From NCBI RefSeq assembly GCF_002954685.1, contig NZ_MSCN01000001.1, positions 2,781,554 through 2,845,553 of the forward strand: a stretch of DNA of 64,000 nucleotides. Reading direction: 5' to 3'. This stretch comes from Polaribacter porphyrae (GTDB taxonomy: Bacteria; Bacteroidota; Bacteroidia; Flavobacteriales; Flavobacteriaceae). Positions 1 to 8,574 of this stretch are shown one piece after another. Below the pieces are notes generated by a model that saw only the letters and a list, made by a program, of their open reading frames with translations, did no database searches and was not told the DNA's origin. The stretch's first letter is position 1. Every line of letters begins with the position of its first letter. Position numbers and translations under genes: made by a program.

Positions 1-1
1 T

Positions 2-925
2 GCACCAAAACTTTTTGGTTGCAGACAGAGTACAGTTTTAGCCGAGAATATTGCAAAAGAATACAACACAGAATTAGGAAACGTAATTACCACTTATTTT
101 AGTGATGGCGAATTTCAACCTGCATTCGAAGAATCTGTTAGAGGAAGACGTGTTTTTATTATAGGATCTACATTTCCGAATGCAGACAATTTGATGGAAA
201 TGTTGCTAATGTGTGATGCCGCAAAAAGAGCATCAGCAAGACACATTACAGCAGTTATGCCCTATTTTGGATGGGCTAGACAAGATAGAAAAGATAAACC
301 TAGAGTAGCTATTGGAGCTAAACTGGTAGCGAAACTATTAGAATCTGCTGGTGCTACAAGAATTATGACAATGGATTTGCATGCAGATCAAATTCAAGGT
401 TTTTTCGAAAAACCTGTAGATCATTTATTTGCTTCAACTATCTTTCTACCCTATATTAAAAGTTTAAATCTAGACAATTTAACTATTGCTTCTCCAGATA
501 TGGGAGGTTCTAAAAGAGCTTATGCTTACTCTAAACATTTGCTTTCTGATGTAGTAATTTGCTATAAACAACGAAAAAAAGCAAATGTAATTGGACACAT
601 GGAACTGATTGGAGATGTAAAAGGAAAAAATGTAGTACTCGTTGATGATATGATTGATACTGGAGGAACACTAGCTCATGCAGCAAATTTAATGAAAGAA
701 AGAGGAGCCTTAAGTGTACGTGCAATTTGTACACATCCTATTTTATCTGGTGGTGCTTATGAGAAAATAGAAGAATCTGCATTAACAGAATTAATTGTTT
801 CAGATACTATTCCGTTAAAAAAAGAGACTTCTAAAATAAAAGTAGTATCTTGCGCGCCCTTATTTGCGGATGTTATGCATAAAGTGCAAGACAATACCTC
901 AATTAGTGGACAATTTTTAATGTAA
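2..925 (+). CDS. prs: Ribose-phosphate pyrophosphokinase, 5' end outside window
   Basis: Makes PRPP from ribose 5-phosphate and ATP, the shared precursor of purines, pyrimidines, NAD, His and Trp. The frame is open from base 2, so the true start lies upstream; about 307 residues are visible, close to the usual length of about 315. Seen: the loop YFGWARQDRKDKPR that grips ATP (visible residues about 88-101) and the PRPP-binding signature VVLVDDMIDTGGT (about 211-223). rplY starts 18 bases downstream on the same strand, the usual prs-rplY-pth order in Flavobacteriaceae, so co-transcription is likely. The first internal ATG at 191 is not the start, because conserved sequence continues upstream of it. 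Confidence 0.97.
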   Translation, partial: APKLFGCRQSTVLAENIAKEYNTELGNVITTYFSDGEFQPAFEESVRGRRVFIIGSTFPNADNLMEMLLMCDAAKRASARHITAVMPYFGWARQDRKDKPRVAIGAKLVAKLLESAGATRIMTMDLHADQIQGFFEKPVDHLFASTIFLPYIKSLNLDNLTIASPDMGGSKRAYAYSKHLLSDVVICYKQRKKANVIGHMELIGDVKGKNVVLVDDMIDTGGTLAHAANLMKERGALSVRAICTHPILSGGAYEKIEESALTELIVSDTIPLKKETSKIKVVSCAPLFADVMHKVQDNTSISGQFLM

Positions 926-943
926 ATAATTAAATAAAAAGTA

Positions 944-1537
944 ATGAAATCAATTACAATTAAAGGATCAAAAAGAGAAAGCGTAGGCAAAGTAGCTACT
1001 AAAGCCTTACGTAATGCTGGAATGGTTCCTTGCGTTATATACGGAGGAGACAAGCCAATACACTTTTCAGCAGAAGAAAAAGCGTTTAAAAACTTGGTAT
1101 ATACTCCAAACGTATATACTGCATCTATTGATGTTGATGGGCAAAAAGTACCAGCTATTTTGCAAGATATTCAGTTTCACCCAGTAACTGATAAAATTTT
1201 ACACGTAGACTTTTATCAACTATTTGACGATAAAGAAGTTACAATGAATATTCCTGTAAAATTAACAGGTACTTCACCTGGTGTATTAAATGGTGGGTCT
1301 TTACGTTTTACTAATCGTAAATTAAAAATAAAAGCAGTACCTGCAAATTTACCTGATTTTGTAACTGCTGATATTTCTAAATTAAAAATAGGTAATAAAT
1401 TATTTGTAACGTCATTAAAAAATGATGATTATACATTTATGCACCCAGATAATACTGTTGTTGTTCAAGTAAGAACATCTCGTAACGCAACTGCTGAAGT
1501 TGAAGAGGAAGAAGCAACAGAAGCTGCTGCAGAATAA
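944..1537 (+). CDS. rplY: 50S ribosomal protein L25/general stress protein Ctc
   Basis: Binds 5S rRNA in the large ribosomal subunit. At 197 residues this is the long Ctc/TL5 form: an N-terminal L25 beta-barrel (about 4-90, with the GGDKPIHFS segment), a C-terminal TL5-type domain (about 95-180), and a very acidic tail of Glu and Ala (about 184-197). It follows prs closely and is followed by a strong hairpin terminator, so prs-rplY probably form one transcript that stops before pth. Nothing in it is unusual for the family. Confidence 0.95.
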   Translation: MKSITIKGSKRESVGKVATKALRNAGMVPCVIYGGDKPIHFSAEEKAFKNLVYTPNVYTASIDVDGQKVPAILQDIQFHPVTDKILHVDFYQLFDDKEVTMNIPVKLTGTSPGVLNGGSLRFTNRKLKIKAVPANLPDFVTADISKLKIGNKLFVTSLKNDDYTFMHPDNTVVVQVRTSRNATAEVEEEEATEAAAE

Positions 1538-1554
1538 GTTTTGAAAATATACTT

Positions 1555-1594
1555 TAAAAAAGCGTTACAAATTTTTTTGTAACGCTTTTTTATT
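1555..1594 (+). terminator. Intrinsic terminator after rplY
   Basis: An inverted repeat with arms AGCGTTACAAA and TTTGTAACGCT is flanked by an A run on the left and a T run on the right, 18 bases after the rplY stop. It separates prs-rplY from pth and could work in both directions. Confidence 0.9.
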
Positions 1595-1646
1595 TAATCT
1601 GAATCTATTTAAATGTGTATTAAAAATTATATAATATATTTCTTAT

Positions 1647-1654
1647 TATTTTTG
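1647..1654 (+). promoter_or_regulatory. Probable -7 promoter element for pth
   Basis: The sequence TATTTTTG fits the Bacteroidota -7 consensus TAnnTTTG. Transcription would begin about 5-7 bases downstream, at or just after the ATG at 1659, so that ATG would be leaderless and the ATG at 1722 becomes the likelier pth start. I saw no clear -33 TTG at proper spacing. Confidence 0.4.
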
Positions 1655-1721
1655 AGCTATGATACTCAAAAATCTATTTTATAAATTATTTAACATAAAA
1701 GTAGAAGCAAAAGAAAATCTA

Positions 1722-2288
1722 ATGAAAAAGTTTTTAATTGTTGGTTTAGGAAATATTGGTGATAAATACGAAAATACACGTCATAATATCGGTTTTAAGA
1801 TTCTTGATGAAGTAGCGTCTGAACACAATACTTCTTTTGAAACTGAAAAGCTTGGAGATATTGCTAGTTTTCGTTTTAAAGGAAGAACTTTTATCCTCTT
1901 AAAACCAAATACATTTATGAATTTAAGTGGAAAAGCGGTTAAATATTGGATGCAAAAAGAAAATGTACTTATTGATAACATTTTGGTTGTTACAGATGAT
2001 TTAAACATCGATTTTGGAACAATAAGAGTTAAAGCAAAAGGAAGTGATGGTGGCCATAATGGCTTAAAAGATATTCAAGAAAAATTAGGTACTACTAAAT
2101 ATCCTCGATTTCGATTTGGAGTAGGGAGTAATTACTCTAAAGGAAGGCAAGTAGATTATGTTTTAGGAGAATGGAATAAAGAAGAAGAAGGTAAACTTAT
2201 TGAGCGTTTACCTACTTCATCTAAAGTTATAACTTCTTTTGGTACAGCTGGTTTAGCGAATACTATGAATACTTTTAATGGTAAGTAA
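1722..2288 (+). CDS. pth: Peptidyl-tRNA hydrolase
   Basis: Cleaves peptidyl-tRNA released from stalled ribosomes and recycles the tRNA. From the ATG at 1722 the protein has 188 residues, the family's usual size. Family active-site residues are all in place: Asn11 (GLGNIG), His21 (RHNIGF), Asn67 (FMNLSG) and Asp93 (TDDLNIDFG). An in-frame ATG at 1659 would add 21 residues with no family counterpart that I can identify. A -7-like element ends only five bases before that codon, so I prefer 1722, although flavobacterial annotations sometimes use such extended starts. It stands apart from rplY behind a terminator. Confidence 0.93.
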   Translation: MKKFLIVGLGNIGDKYENTRHNIGFKILDEVASEHNTSFETEKLGDIASFRFKGRTFILLKPNTFMNLSGKAVKYWMQKENVLIDNILVVTDDLNIDFGTIRVKAKGSDGGHNGLKDIQEKLGTTKYPRFRFGVGSNYSKGRQVDYVLGEWNKEEEGKLIERLPTSSKVITSFGTAGLANTMNTFNGK

Positions 2289-2298
2289 AAGAATTTAT

Positions 2299-2832
2299 TT
2301 AATTTCTAGTAAACATTACAGTCACTTTTGTTGTGTAGATAAAACTACCATCATCATCTATTTCATCTTGAGTTAAAGTAATACTAGTTTCATTAAAGGT
2401 TGTTATTGTAAAAGAGCCTTCAATAAAATCTCCAGTAGTTGGGTTAAAACTAATCGTATTAGATGTGGTATTTAATTGGTAACTTCCAGAAGCATCTACA
2501 TTTATAATTTCCTTTTCTTCAGTAGAACCTCCATTAGCATCATTTATTGTTGATGTTATCGAATATGATCCTTTAGCAGTATAATTTCCATTAGCATTTA
2601 AAACAAAATCTAATTGAAATATATCACCTACTACATTAGTTGTGCTTAAATTAACAACAGAGCCTGACTGTGCTTTAGCATCTTCCTTTTCTTGAGCAGT
2701 TAATGAACCAATATTATATGTACCTGCTAAATTAGCATTAGATAACAAAAAAGGTGGTTCACTATTATCACTACCACAACCAATTAAAGAAATAGTAAAA
2801 ATTGCAATAAGTAAAATTTTTGAGAATTTCAT
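2299..2832 (-). CDS. Hypothetical lipoprotein, beta-rich, lipocalin-like pattern
   Basis: Unrecognised family. The N-terminus is a lipoprotein signal peptide with lipobox LIGC (Cys19), followed by GSDNSE, so it is probably anchored in a membrane facing the periplasm or outside. The mature part (about 150 residues) opens with NLAGTYNIG and alternates short strands rich in Thr, Ser and Asn. It ends with TVMFTRN, a layout typical of small lipocalin-like lipoproteins in Bacteroidota; that comparison is inference. It is a single gene, convergent with pth with a gap of 10 bases. Confidence 0.7.
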   Translation of the reverse strand: MKFSKILLIAIFTISLIGCGSDNSEPPFLLSNANLAGTYNIGSLTAQEKEDAKAQSGSVVNLSTTNVVGDIFQLDFVLNANGNYTAKGSYSITSTINDANGGSTEEKEIINVDASGSYQLNTTSNTISFNPTTGDFIEGSFTITTFNETSITLTQDEIDDDGSFIYTTKVTVMFTRN

Positions 2833-2908
2833 AAGAATAAATTTTTGACAAATATAACTCTTAAAAGGCTATTTTATTGCTTTAATCTGTTAGTTTTCTG
2901 TGAAAACT

Positions 2909-3358
2909 CTAGTTTTCACTTGCATACCATTCTGCAAAACTAGTTTCAGTTTCTTGAAGCTTTATTGCCTGAAGTTTTATATTCTCTGGTAAACGAGTTT
3001 TAATTTTTTTAGCAAAATCTATAACCATCATTTCAGTTGTCGGTTGATAATCTACCAATAGCACGTGATGCTCTCTATCTATTAATTCTTGTGCTAATTC
3101 TAAATGTGGTGTATTTTTGTTAAACACAGTTGCGTGGTCAAAAATATCTACAATCTCCTCATTAACAATTTTTTTTAAGTCACCAAAATCTATGACCATT
3201 CCATATTTTACATTTTTTTCATCTGAAATTGGTACTCCAGAAACAGTTACAAATAATTTATAAGAATGACCATGTAAATTTTTACATTTACCATCATAAC
3301 CATATAATGCATGCCCTGCTTCAAAAGTAAACTGCTTTGTTATTCTAATTGTACTCAT
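2909..3358 (-). CDS. queD: 6-carboxytetrahydropterin synthase (QueD/PTPS family)
   Basis: Converts dihydroneopterin triphosphate to 6-carboxytetrahydropterin on the queuosine pathway. In 149 residues it shows the zinc ligands His16 (AGHALYG) and His29, His31 (CKNLHGHSYK), the catalytic Cys25 of the CxxxHGH motif that marks the QueD type, and the Asp74-His75 pair (FDHATVF) of the catalytic relay. It may be the last gene of the minus-strand block that includes the GH3 protein and the M23 peptidase, separated from the GH3 gene by 92 bases. Other queuosine genes are not in the window. Confidence 0.92.
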   Translation of the reverse strand: MSTIRITKQFTFEAGHALYGYDGKCKNLHGHSYKLFVTVSGVPISDEKNVKYGMVIDFGDLKKIVNEEIVDIFDHATVFNKNTPHLELAQELIDREHHVLLVDYQPTTEMMVIDFAKKIKTRLPENIKLQAIKLQETETSFAEWYASEN

Positions 3359-3450
3359 TAATGTCTGTTTCTAAATTTGTTGTAAAAATAGACTATTACT
3401 AAAATTATTGCTAATAATAAAAACAAATAATCACAACCTATTTTATCCTT

Positions 3451-4947
3451 TTAATCTATTAAGTAATTCTCTAATACATTTGCAATTTTTCTGTTATCAG
3501 ACAATTGAGGAATTTTATTTTGCCCACCAAATTTTCCTATAGATTTCATGTATTCATGAAAACCTCCTTTTTTTACTTTTCTGATGATTAACGAACGTAA
3601 CACTTTCCCTTCAATTAAATCGAAATAATAAATGTTTTGAGACTGCATAGAAGCATCAACTTTTTCTTCAAAATCTGCTAGGTTTTTAGGTTCGTTTTCA
3701 AATTCTATAAACCATTCATGATAAGGTAAACCACTTTTTGGATTTACTTGTGGAGCCACAGTAAACTCACTAATATTAATGTTTGTGCCTTGTATAGCAT
3801 CATTTAAAGCCTTTTCTACTTCTTTACCAATAACGTGTTCGCCAAAGGCGGATATAAAATGTTTAATTCTACCAGTAACTTTAATTCTATAGGGTTTTGT
3901 TGATGTAAATTCTACAGTATCACCAATATTATAACCCCACAAACCAGCAGTTGTGTTTAAAATGATGACATAATTGACCCCAATTTTTACATCTTTTATT
4001 GATATTCTTGTAGGGTTTTCATTAAAAAATTCAATGGCAGGAATAAATTCATAGAAAATACCAGAGTTAAGCTGCAAAAGCATTCCTTTTTCTGTTTGTG
4101 AATCTTGATAAGCGATAAAGCCTTCTGAAGCAGGATACAGTTCTATATAATCAATTTTTTTACCAATTAAGCTTTCAAATTTATTTTTATAAGGTTCAAA
4201 ATTTACACCACCATAAATAAAGAAGTTAAATTTAGGAAACAATTCTGAAATGGTTTTACCTGTTTTTTCAATAAGTTTTTCAAAATACATTTGCACCCAA
4301 GAAGGGATTCCGCTAATTACAGTCATATCTTCATTAATGGTTTCCTCAACAATTGCATTTACTTTAGTATCCCAATCTTCAATACAGTTGGTTTCCCAAC
4401 TTGGGAGTCTATTTTTTAGTAAATATTGAGGAACGTAATGTGCAACAATACCACTTAATCGTCCTAATTTTACTCCATTTTTATCACTCAAAATTGGGCT
4501 TCCTTGTAAAAAAATCATTTTACCATCCACAAAACTAGCATCGTTTTTTTCAACTATGTAAAACAGCAATGCATTTCTGGCTGCTTTTATATGTGTTGGC
4601 ATAGATTCTTTTGTAATAGGAATATATTTAGCACCAGAAGTAGTCCCAGAAGTTTTTGCAAAATAGAGCGGTTTTCCTGTCCATAAAACATCAGATTCGC
4701 CTGCTACAATTCTATCTACATAAGGTCGTAAACCTTCATAGTCTGAAACTTTAACGTGTTTTTTAAAATCATCATAATTATTGATATTTTCAAAATTATG
4801 GTCTTTACCAAAAGCTGTATTTTTTGCTTTTTTTATAAGATTTTTAAAAACTTTATCTTGAGTTTTATATGGTTTATTTGCCCATTTGTACACCTTTTTT
4901 GTGGCGATTTTGGCAAACGGAATTGCAAAAAATGATTTTAGGCTCAT
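3451..4947 (-). CDS. GH3 family acyl-adenylate-forming enzyme
   Basis: Belongs to the GH3 (auxin-responsive promoter) family, ATP-dependent enzymes that adenylate a carboxylic acid and join it to an amine. The bacterial substrate is not known. At 498 residues it is full length. Visible family features are the phosphate-binding loop FAKTSGTTSGAKYIPIT (about 92-108), the YPASEGFIAYQD segment (about 270) and the FGEHVIGKEVE segment (about 368). Its start codon overlaps the stop of the upstream M23 peptidase gene by one base (TAATG), so the two are translationally coupled, as seen in many flavobacteria. A link to the cell envelope is only contextual. Confidence 0.9.
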   Translation of the reverse strand: MSLKSFFAIPFAKIATKKVYKWANKPYKTQDKVFKNLIKKAKNTAFGKDHNFENINNYDDFKKHVKVSDYEGLRPYVDRIVAGESDVLWTGKPLYFAKTSGTTSGAKYIPITKESMPTHIKAARNALLFYIVEKNDASFVDGKMIFLQGSPILSDKNGVKLGRLSGIVAHYVPQYLLKNRLPSWETNCIEDWDTKVNAIVEETINEDMTVISGIPSWVQMYFEKLIEKTGKTISELFPKFNFFIYGGVNFEPYKNKFESLIGKKIDYIELYPASEGFIAYQDSQTEKGMLLQLNSGIFYEFIPAIEFFNENPTRISIKDVKIGVNYVIILNTTAGLWGYNIGDTVEFTSTKPYRIKVTGRIKHFISAFGEHVIGKEVEKALNDAIQGTNINISEFTVAPQVNPKSGLPYHEWFIEFENEPKNLADFEEKVDASMQSQNIYYFDLIEGKVLRSLIIRKVKKGGFHEYMKSIGKFGGQNKIPQLSDNRKIANVLENYLID

Positions 4948-5813
4948 TATTTAAAATCAATCAAATTTGTTGGGTTTACTGCATAACCATCACTCCAAAG
5001 TTCAAAATGTAAATGCGGACCCGTAGTTAACTCTCCTGTAGAACCAACTGTAGCAATAACTTCTCCAGATTTCACCAAATCTCCTTGTTGTTTTAATAAA
5101 CTACCATTATGCTTATAAACAGTTACATAGTTATACGCATGTTTTAAAATAATAACATAACCTGTTTCTGATGTCCAACCAGAAAAAATTACAGTACCAT
5201 CTGCTGCTGCTTTTACAGGCTCGTTCTTTTTAGTAACAATATCAACAGCTAAATGTTTACTTCTTGGATCAAACTCTTGAGAAATAGTACCTTTTAAAGG
5301 TGCAAAAAATACTATTTTAATTTTACTTTCTGCATTACTAATAATAGGGAAACGATCTTCACTTTCAATTTTTTCTCTAAATAGTGAATCTGCTTTTGTT
5401 GCGTTTAGTAAACTATCATTTATTACAATTTTACCAGCTTCTAATTCTAGAGAATCTATTCTATCTGGCTCAATTTCTCCTGTTAAAATGGGCTGTAACC
5501 CTTTTGTAAAATTGTGTAAAATATCTAACTTTCTTTTTAATGAGTCTGTTTGAAAAGCAAGTTTTGCAGCTTTTATTTTAAGATTAGTAGAAGAATAACC
5601 TGGAATATATTCTTTTATTGGTGTAAAAGTGATGATAAAAGTAGTTATTAAAATCAACAAAAAGGAAAGTACGCCACCTAAAACAAACACGTTTAAACGA
5701 GATAGTTTTAAAGAAAATCGTTCCTCAAAAGTATCTTCATTTAGAACAACCAACCTGTATTTATCTGTTAGTTTTTGTTTTAACTTTCTTTTTTCTTTTT
5801 TGTTGTCTTCCAA
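4947..5813 (-). CDS. Membrane-anchored M23 (LytM-type) peptidase
   Basis: A probable zinc endopeptidase acting on peptidoglycan cross-links. The 288 residues start with a basic cytoplasmic segment and one membrane helix (about 42-63), then a periplasmic linker with helical character (about 75-155) and the M23 domain (about 168-285). All four family zinc or catalytic residues are present: His187 and Asp191 (HLAVD), and His267 and His269 (GPHLHFE), so it should be enzymatically active. It lies 44 bases after nadD and overlaps the GH3 gene by one base, making it part of the yicC-gmk-nadD-M23-GH3 run. Confidence 0.93.
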   Translation of the reverse strand: MEDNKKEKRKLKQKLTDKYRLVVLNEDTFEERFSLKLSRLNVFVLGGVLSFLLILITTFIITFTPIKEYIPGYSSTNLKIKAAKLAFQTDSLKRKLDILHNFTKGLQPILTGEIEPDRIDSLELEAGKIVINDSLLNATKADSLFREKIESEDRFPIISNAESKIKIVFFAPLKGTISQEFDPRSKHLAVDIVTKKNEPVKAAADGTVIFSGWTSETGYVIILKHAYNYVTVYKHNGSLLKQQGDLVKSGEVIATVGSTGELTTGPHLHFELWSDGYAVNPTNLIDFK

Positions 5814-5857
5814 AAAAACCTATTTTATGCCTTAATTATAACGTAAAAATAAAGAAA

Positions 5858-6442
5858 CTATTTTTTATAGAAATTCATTTCATCTATATATTGCCAAACT
5901 TCTTTAGTAAGCATGGGCTGTATGTTTTTACCTTCTCTTATTCCTTTTCTGATCGAGGTTGATGAAATTTGCACAATAGGAGCATCAACTTTGTGAATTT
6001 TTGGGTTGTTTTTAAATTGATGTTCTACAACTCCTTCAGCAATTCTTGGATATACATAAATGTGATGATGCTCTAAAATTGTTTCATAATTTTTCCATTT
6101 ATGAAAGCTTTTTAAATTGTCTTCTCCCATAATTAAACAAAACTCTTTATCTGAATATTTATCTGAAATATGAGCTAAAGTATGTACTGTATAATTGGGT
6201 TGAGGTAACTTAAACTCAATGTCTGATGGTTTAATTTTGGGGTAATTTTCAGTAGCTCTGTAAACCAATTCAAAACGATGATGGTTTTCTAATAATGAAC
6301 TTTTCTTTTTAAAGGGGTTATGAGGGGTTACCACCATCCAAATTTCATCTAAATCTGAATTTTCAACCATATAATTTGCTATGATTAAATGCCCAACGTG
6401 AACTGGGTTGAATGTGCCAAAATATAAACCGATTTTACTCAT
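5858..6442 (-). CDS. nadD: Nicotinate-nucleotide adenylyltransferase
   Basis: Adenylates nicotinate mononucleotide in NAD synthesis. The 194-residue protein has the nucleotidyltransferase signature GLYFGTFNPVHVGH (residues 5-18, containing the HxGH-like motif) and the C-terminal ISSTSIR motif (about 163-169), both of which bind ATP. Length is normal. It follows gmk in the minus-strand run, across an unusual 80-base purine/pyrimidine tract. Confidence 0.95.
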   Translation of the reverse strand: MSKIGLYFGTFNPVHVGHLIIANYMVENSDLDEIWMVVTPHNPFKKKSSLLENHHRFELVYRATENYPKIKPSDIEFKLPQPNYTVHTLAHISDKYSDKEFCLIMGEDNLKSFHKWKNYETILEHHHIYVYPRIAEGVVEHQFKNNPKIHKVDAPIVQISSTSIRKGIREGKNIQPMLTKEVWQYIDEMNFYKK

Positions 6443-6458
6443 CTTTTAAAAAGATATT

Positions 6459-6550
6459 AGAAAAAAAGAGTAAAGAAAAGAGACTTCTTTCTCATCTCTA
6501 TTTTTTCTTTCTTCTTTTCTCTCTATTTTATTTTCTTTCTTCTTTCTTTT
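6459..6550. repeat. Polypurine-polypyrimidine tract between gmk and nadD
   Basis: On the plus strand a purine-only stretch (about 6459-6483) passes directly into a nearly pure pyrimidine stretch (about 6484-6550) built from irregular TTCTTTC-like units. The pyrimidine part runs into the end of gmk and encodes its basic tail. The flip from purine to pyrimidine on one strand gives partial self-complementarity. Whether it acts as a weak terminator, an RNA processing site or nothing is not visible. Confidence 0.5.
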
Positions 6551-7125
6551 AACTCCAAAAAATCACTTACCAATTCTTCAGCTTCTTTTAAAGCAACCTC
6601 TAAATCGTAATTTTTAATAATTTTATCAAATTGAGGTGCAGTTGCTAATTCTACAGATGCTTTTGCAATACGCATATTAATCTTATCTTCATTTTCAGTA
6701 GAACGTTTTTTTAGTCTTATTTTTAGCTCATCAACACTTGGTGGTTTTACAAAAACAGCTAATGTCTCTTCTGGAAATTTCTTTTTTATTCGAAGACCAC
6801 CAACAACATCAATATCAAAAATCACATGCTTTTTTTGTGCCCAAATACGCTCAACTTCAGTTTTTAAAGTACCGTAAAAATTATCTCTATATACTTCTTC
6901 CCACTCCAAAAACTTATCACCTTTAATATTATTTTTAAATTCTTTTAGAGAAATAAAATAATAGTCTTCACCATCTTTTTCTTTACCTCTTGGAGCTCTG
7001 GAAGTAGCAGAAATTGAAAATGCTAAATTAAGTTTTTCTTGATTTAGTAAATGACGTACAATGGTTGTTTTACCTGATCCTGATGGAGCAGAAAATACAA
7101 ATAGTTTTCCTTTGAAATCAGACAT
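6523..7125 (-). CDS. gmk: Guanylate kinase
   Basis: Phosphorylates GMP to GDP. It has 200 residues with the P-loop SAPSGSGKT (about 12-20) and the GMP-binding segment SRAPRGKEKDGEDYYFIS (about 42-59). The C-terminus ends in a run of Lys and Arg (ERRKKIK) encoded by the pyrimidine tract described separately. The start codon directly abuts the yicC stop codon, so the two genes are almost certainly co-expressed, an arrangement common to many bacteria. Confidence 0.96.
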   Translation of the reverse strand: MSDFKGKLFVFSAPSGSGKTTIVRHLLNQEKLNLAFSISATSRAPRGKEKDGEDYYFISLKEFKNNIKGDKFLEWEEVYRDNFYGTLKTEVERIWAQKKHVIFDIDVVGGLRIKKKFPEETLAVFVKPPSVDELKIRLKKRSTENEDKINMRIAKASVELATAPQFDKIIKNYDLEVALKEAEELVSDFLELKERRKKIK

Positions 7126-7992
7126 TTATAAAACGTTTAAAATTTGTTCTTTAATTTGTTCTAATTCATTTTTCATTTGAATTACTGCTTTTTGAATGGG
7201 TGTAAAATTTGCTTTAGAACCTGTGGTATTAATTTCTCTACCCATTTCTTGCACAATAAACCCTAGTTTTTTACCATTCGAATCTGGAGTAGCTAATGTT
7301 TCTAAAAAGTACTCTAAATGATTTTCTAAACGTACTTTTTCTTCGTTAATATCTAATTTTTCTAGATAGTAAATCAATTCTTGTTCAAAACGGTTTTCAT
7401 CAACATCTACTTGCAAATCAGCAATAGCTTTTTGCAAACGTAATTTAACGTGTTCTATTCTATCAGAATCTAAAGATATTACCTCTTCTAAAAACTTTTT
7501 AATGTTTTTGATTCGCTCTTTAAAATCAACTTCTAGCGATTTTGCTTCGTCTGTTCTATAAGCAACGATTTCTTGTATAGCAATATCTATAGATGCATCA
7601 ATTGTATTCCACTCTTCTTCATCTAGTTCTTCACGTTCAGTTTTAAGAGCATCTGGCATAGTAACCGCCATTTTTAGTAATTCAACATCATCTTCTGAAC
7701 CTATAAAAAGAGTATTTCTTAATTGTTCTACATAGTTTTTAACTACTGTTTTATTTACAGTTGTAGAGGTTTCATCAGCAGTCATTTCTATATAAATAGA
7801 AAAATCTACCTTGCCTCTTACCAAGGATTTTGCGAGTTTTTTTCTAACAGATAGTTCTTTTTCTTTGTAATAAGAAGGAATACGAACATTTAGATCTAAA
7901 TTTTTACTGTTTAAAGACTTTATTTCTATGGTTACCTTTTTAGTTGGTAATTGTAGAACAGATTTTCCATAACCAGTCATGGATTGAATCAT
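7126..7992 (-). CDS. yicC: YicC family endoribonuclease-like protein
   Basis: Member of the YicC/YloC family; E. coli YicC is an RNA endonuclease. I start it at the ATG at 7992, giving 288 residues beginning MIQSMTGYGKS, the conserved start of the family. The open frame extends 18 codons upstream but with no family similarity. The C-terminal DUF1732-type part is recognisable by GFIVQEMGREINTTGSKAN (about 240-258). It is followed with no gap by gmk. The upstream neighbour on the same strand is the truncated EamA gene, 34 bases away. Confidence 0.92.
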   Translation of the reverse strand: MIQSMTGYGKSVLQLPTKKVTIEIKSLNSKNLDLNVRIPSYYKEKELSVRKKLAKSLVRGKVDFSIYIEMTADETSTTVNKTVVKNYVEQLRNTLFIGSEDDVELLKMAVTMPDALKTEREELDEEEWNTIDASIDIAIQEIVAYRTDEAKSLEVDFKERIKNIKKFLEEVISLDSDRIEHVKLRLQKAIADLQVDVDENRFEQELIYYLEKLDINEEKVRLENHLEYFLETLATPDSNGKKLGFIVQEMGREINTTGSKANFTPIQKAVIQMKNELEQIKEQILNVL

Positions 7993-8026
7993 ACAAACTT
8001 TTTTAAATGAGCCACAAAGATAAGTT

Positions 8027-8374
8027 TTATTTGATTGATTTATCAACCTGTTTAGTAACTAAATACACTCCTAAAAAGATGATTATTGTAGCAAAAATTT
8101 TAATTGAATTTAAAGAATCGCTACCTGTAATTAATGCATAAATAGAGGCTATTACTGGTTGTAGATATATAAAAACTCCTACTGTTGTTGGCTTTAATTT
8201 TGATAGTCCAAATAAATTAAAAAGGTAGGTAACACAAGTGGTAAATACGATTACAAACCCTACTTTTAAATAAATATTAGTGGGCATTGAAGTCCAGTTA
8301 ATCTCATTAAACTCAAAAATACCAAAAGGCAAAATAAAAAATAAAGCAATTAAAGCTAAAGTTCTTGTTTTCAT
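8027..8374 (-). pseudogene. C-terminal remnant of an EamA/DMT-family transporter
   Basis: The 115 residues from the ATG at 8374 correspond to the second EamA repeat only. Four hydrophobic helices are visible, including VGFVIVFTTCVTYLFNLFGL and the typical TTVGVFIYLQPVIASI, ending LVTKQVDKSIK. Complete DMT exporters have about ten helices and 280-300 residues, so the N-terminal half is gone. The frame stays open to a TTG at 8437, where it runs into a terminator-like hairpin and then the upp upstream region. I read it as a decayed gene; a half-size four-helix DMT protein cannot be excluded. Confidence 0.7.
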
Positions 8375-8424
8375 ACTATCTTTAAGAAAAGGGGAAAGTT
8401 GGTGTTTTTTAGAAATAAGCACAA

Positions 8425-8456
8425 AAAAGAGTTTCAAAAAAATATTTGAAACTCTC
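8425..8456 (-). terminator. Orphan hairpin terminator at the broken end of the EamA remnant
   Basis: An inverted repeat with arms GAGTTTCAAA and TTTGAAACTC is followed, in minus-strand reading, by six T residues. No minus-strand gene remains upstream that it could serve, because upp lies there on the plus strand. It is probably left over from a deletion that also removed the first half of the EamA gene. Confidence 0.65.
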
Positions 8457-8574
8457 TTATTTTGGTTGATTGACTTTTAGTTGATTTACTCTAATTAAGC
8501 TTATCAATTAAAATTTTTAATTTTTAAATATACAAATTTTACAGTATTGATTACATTTATGACAAAATTTTACA

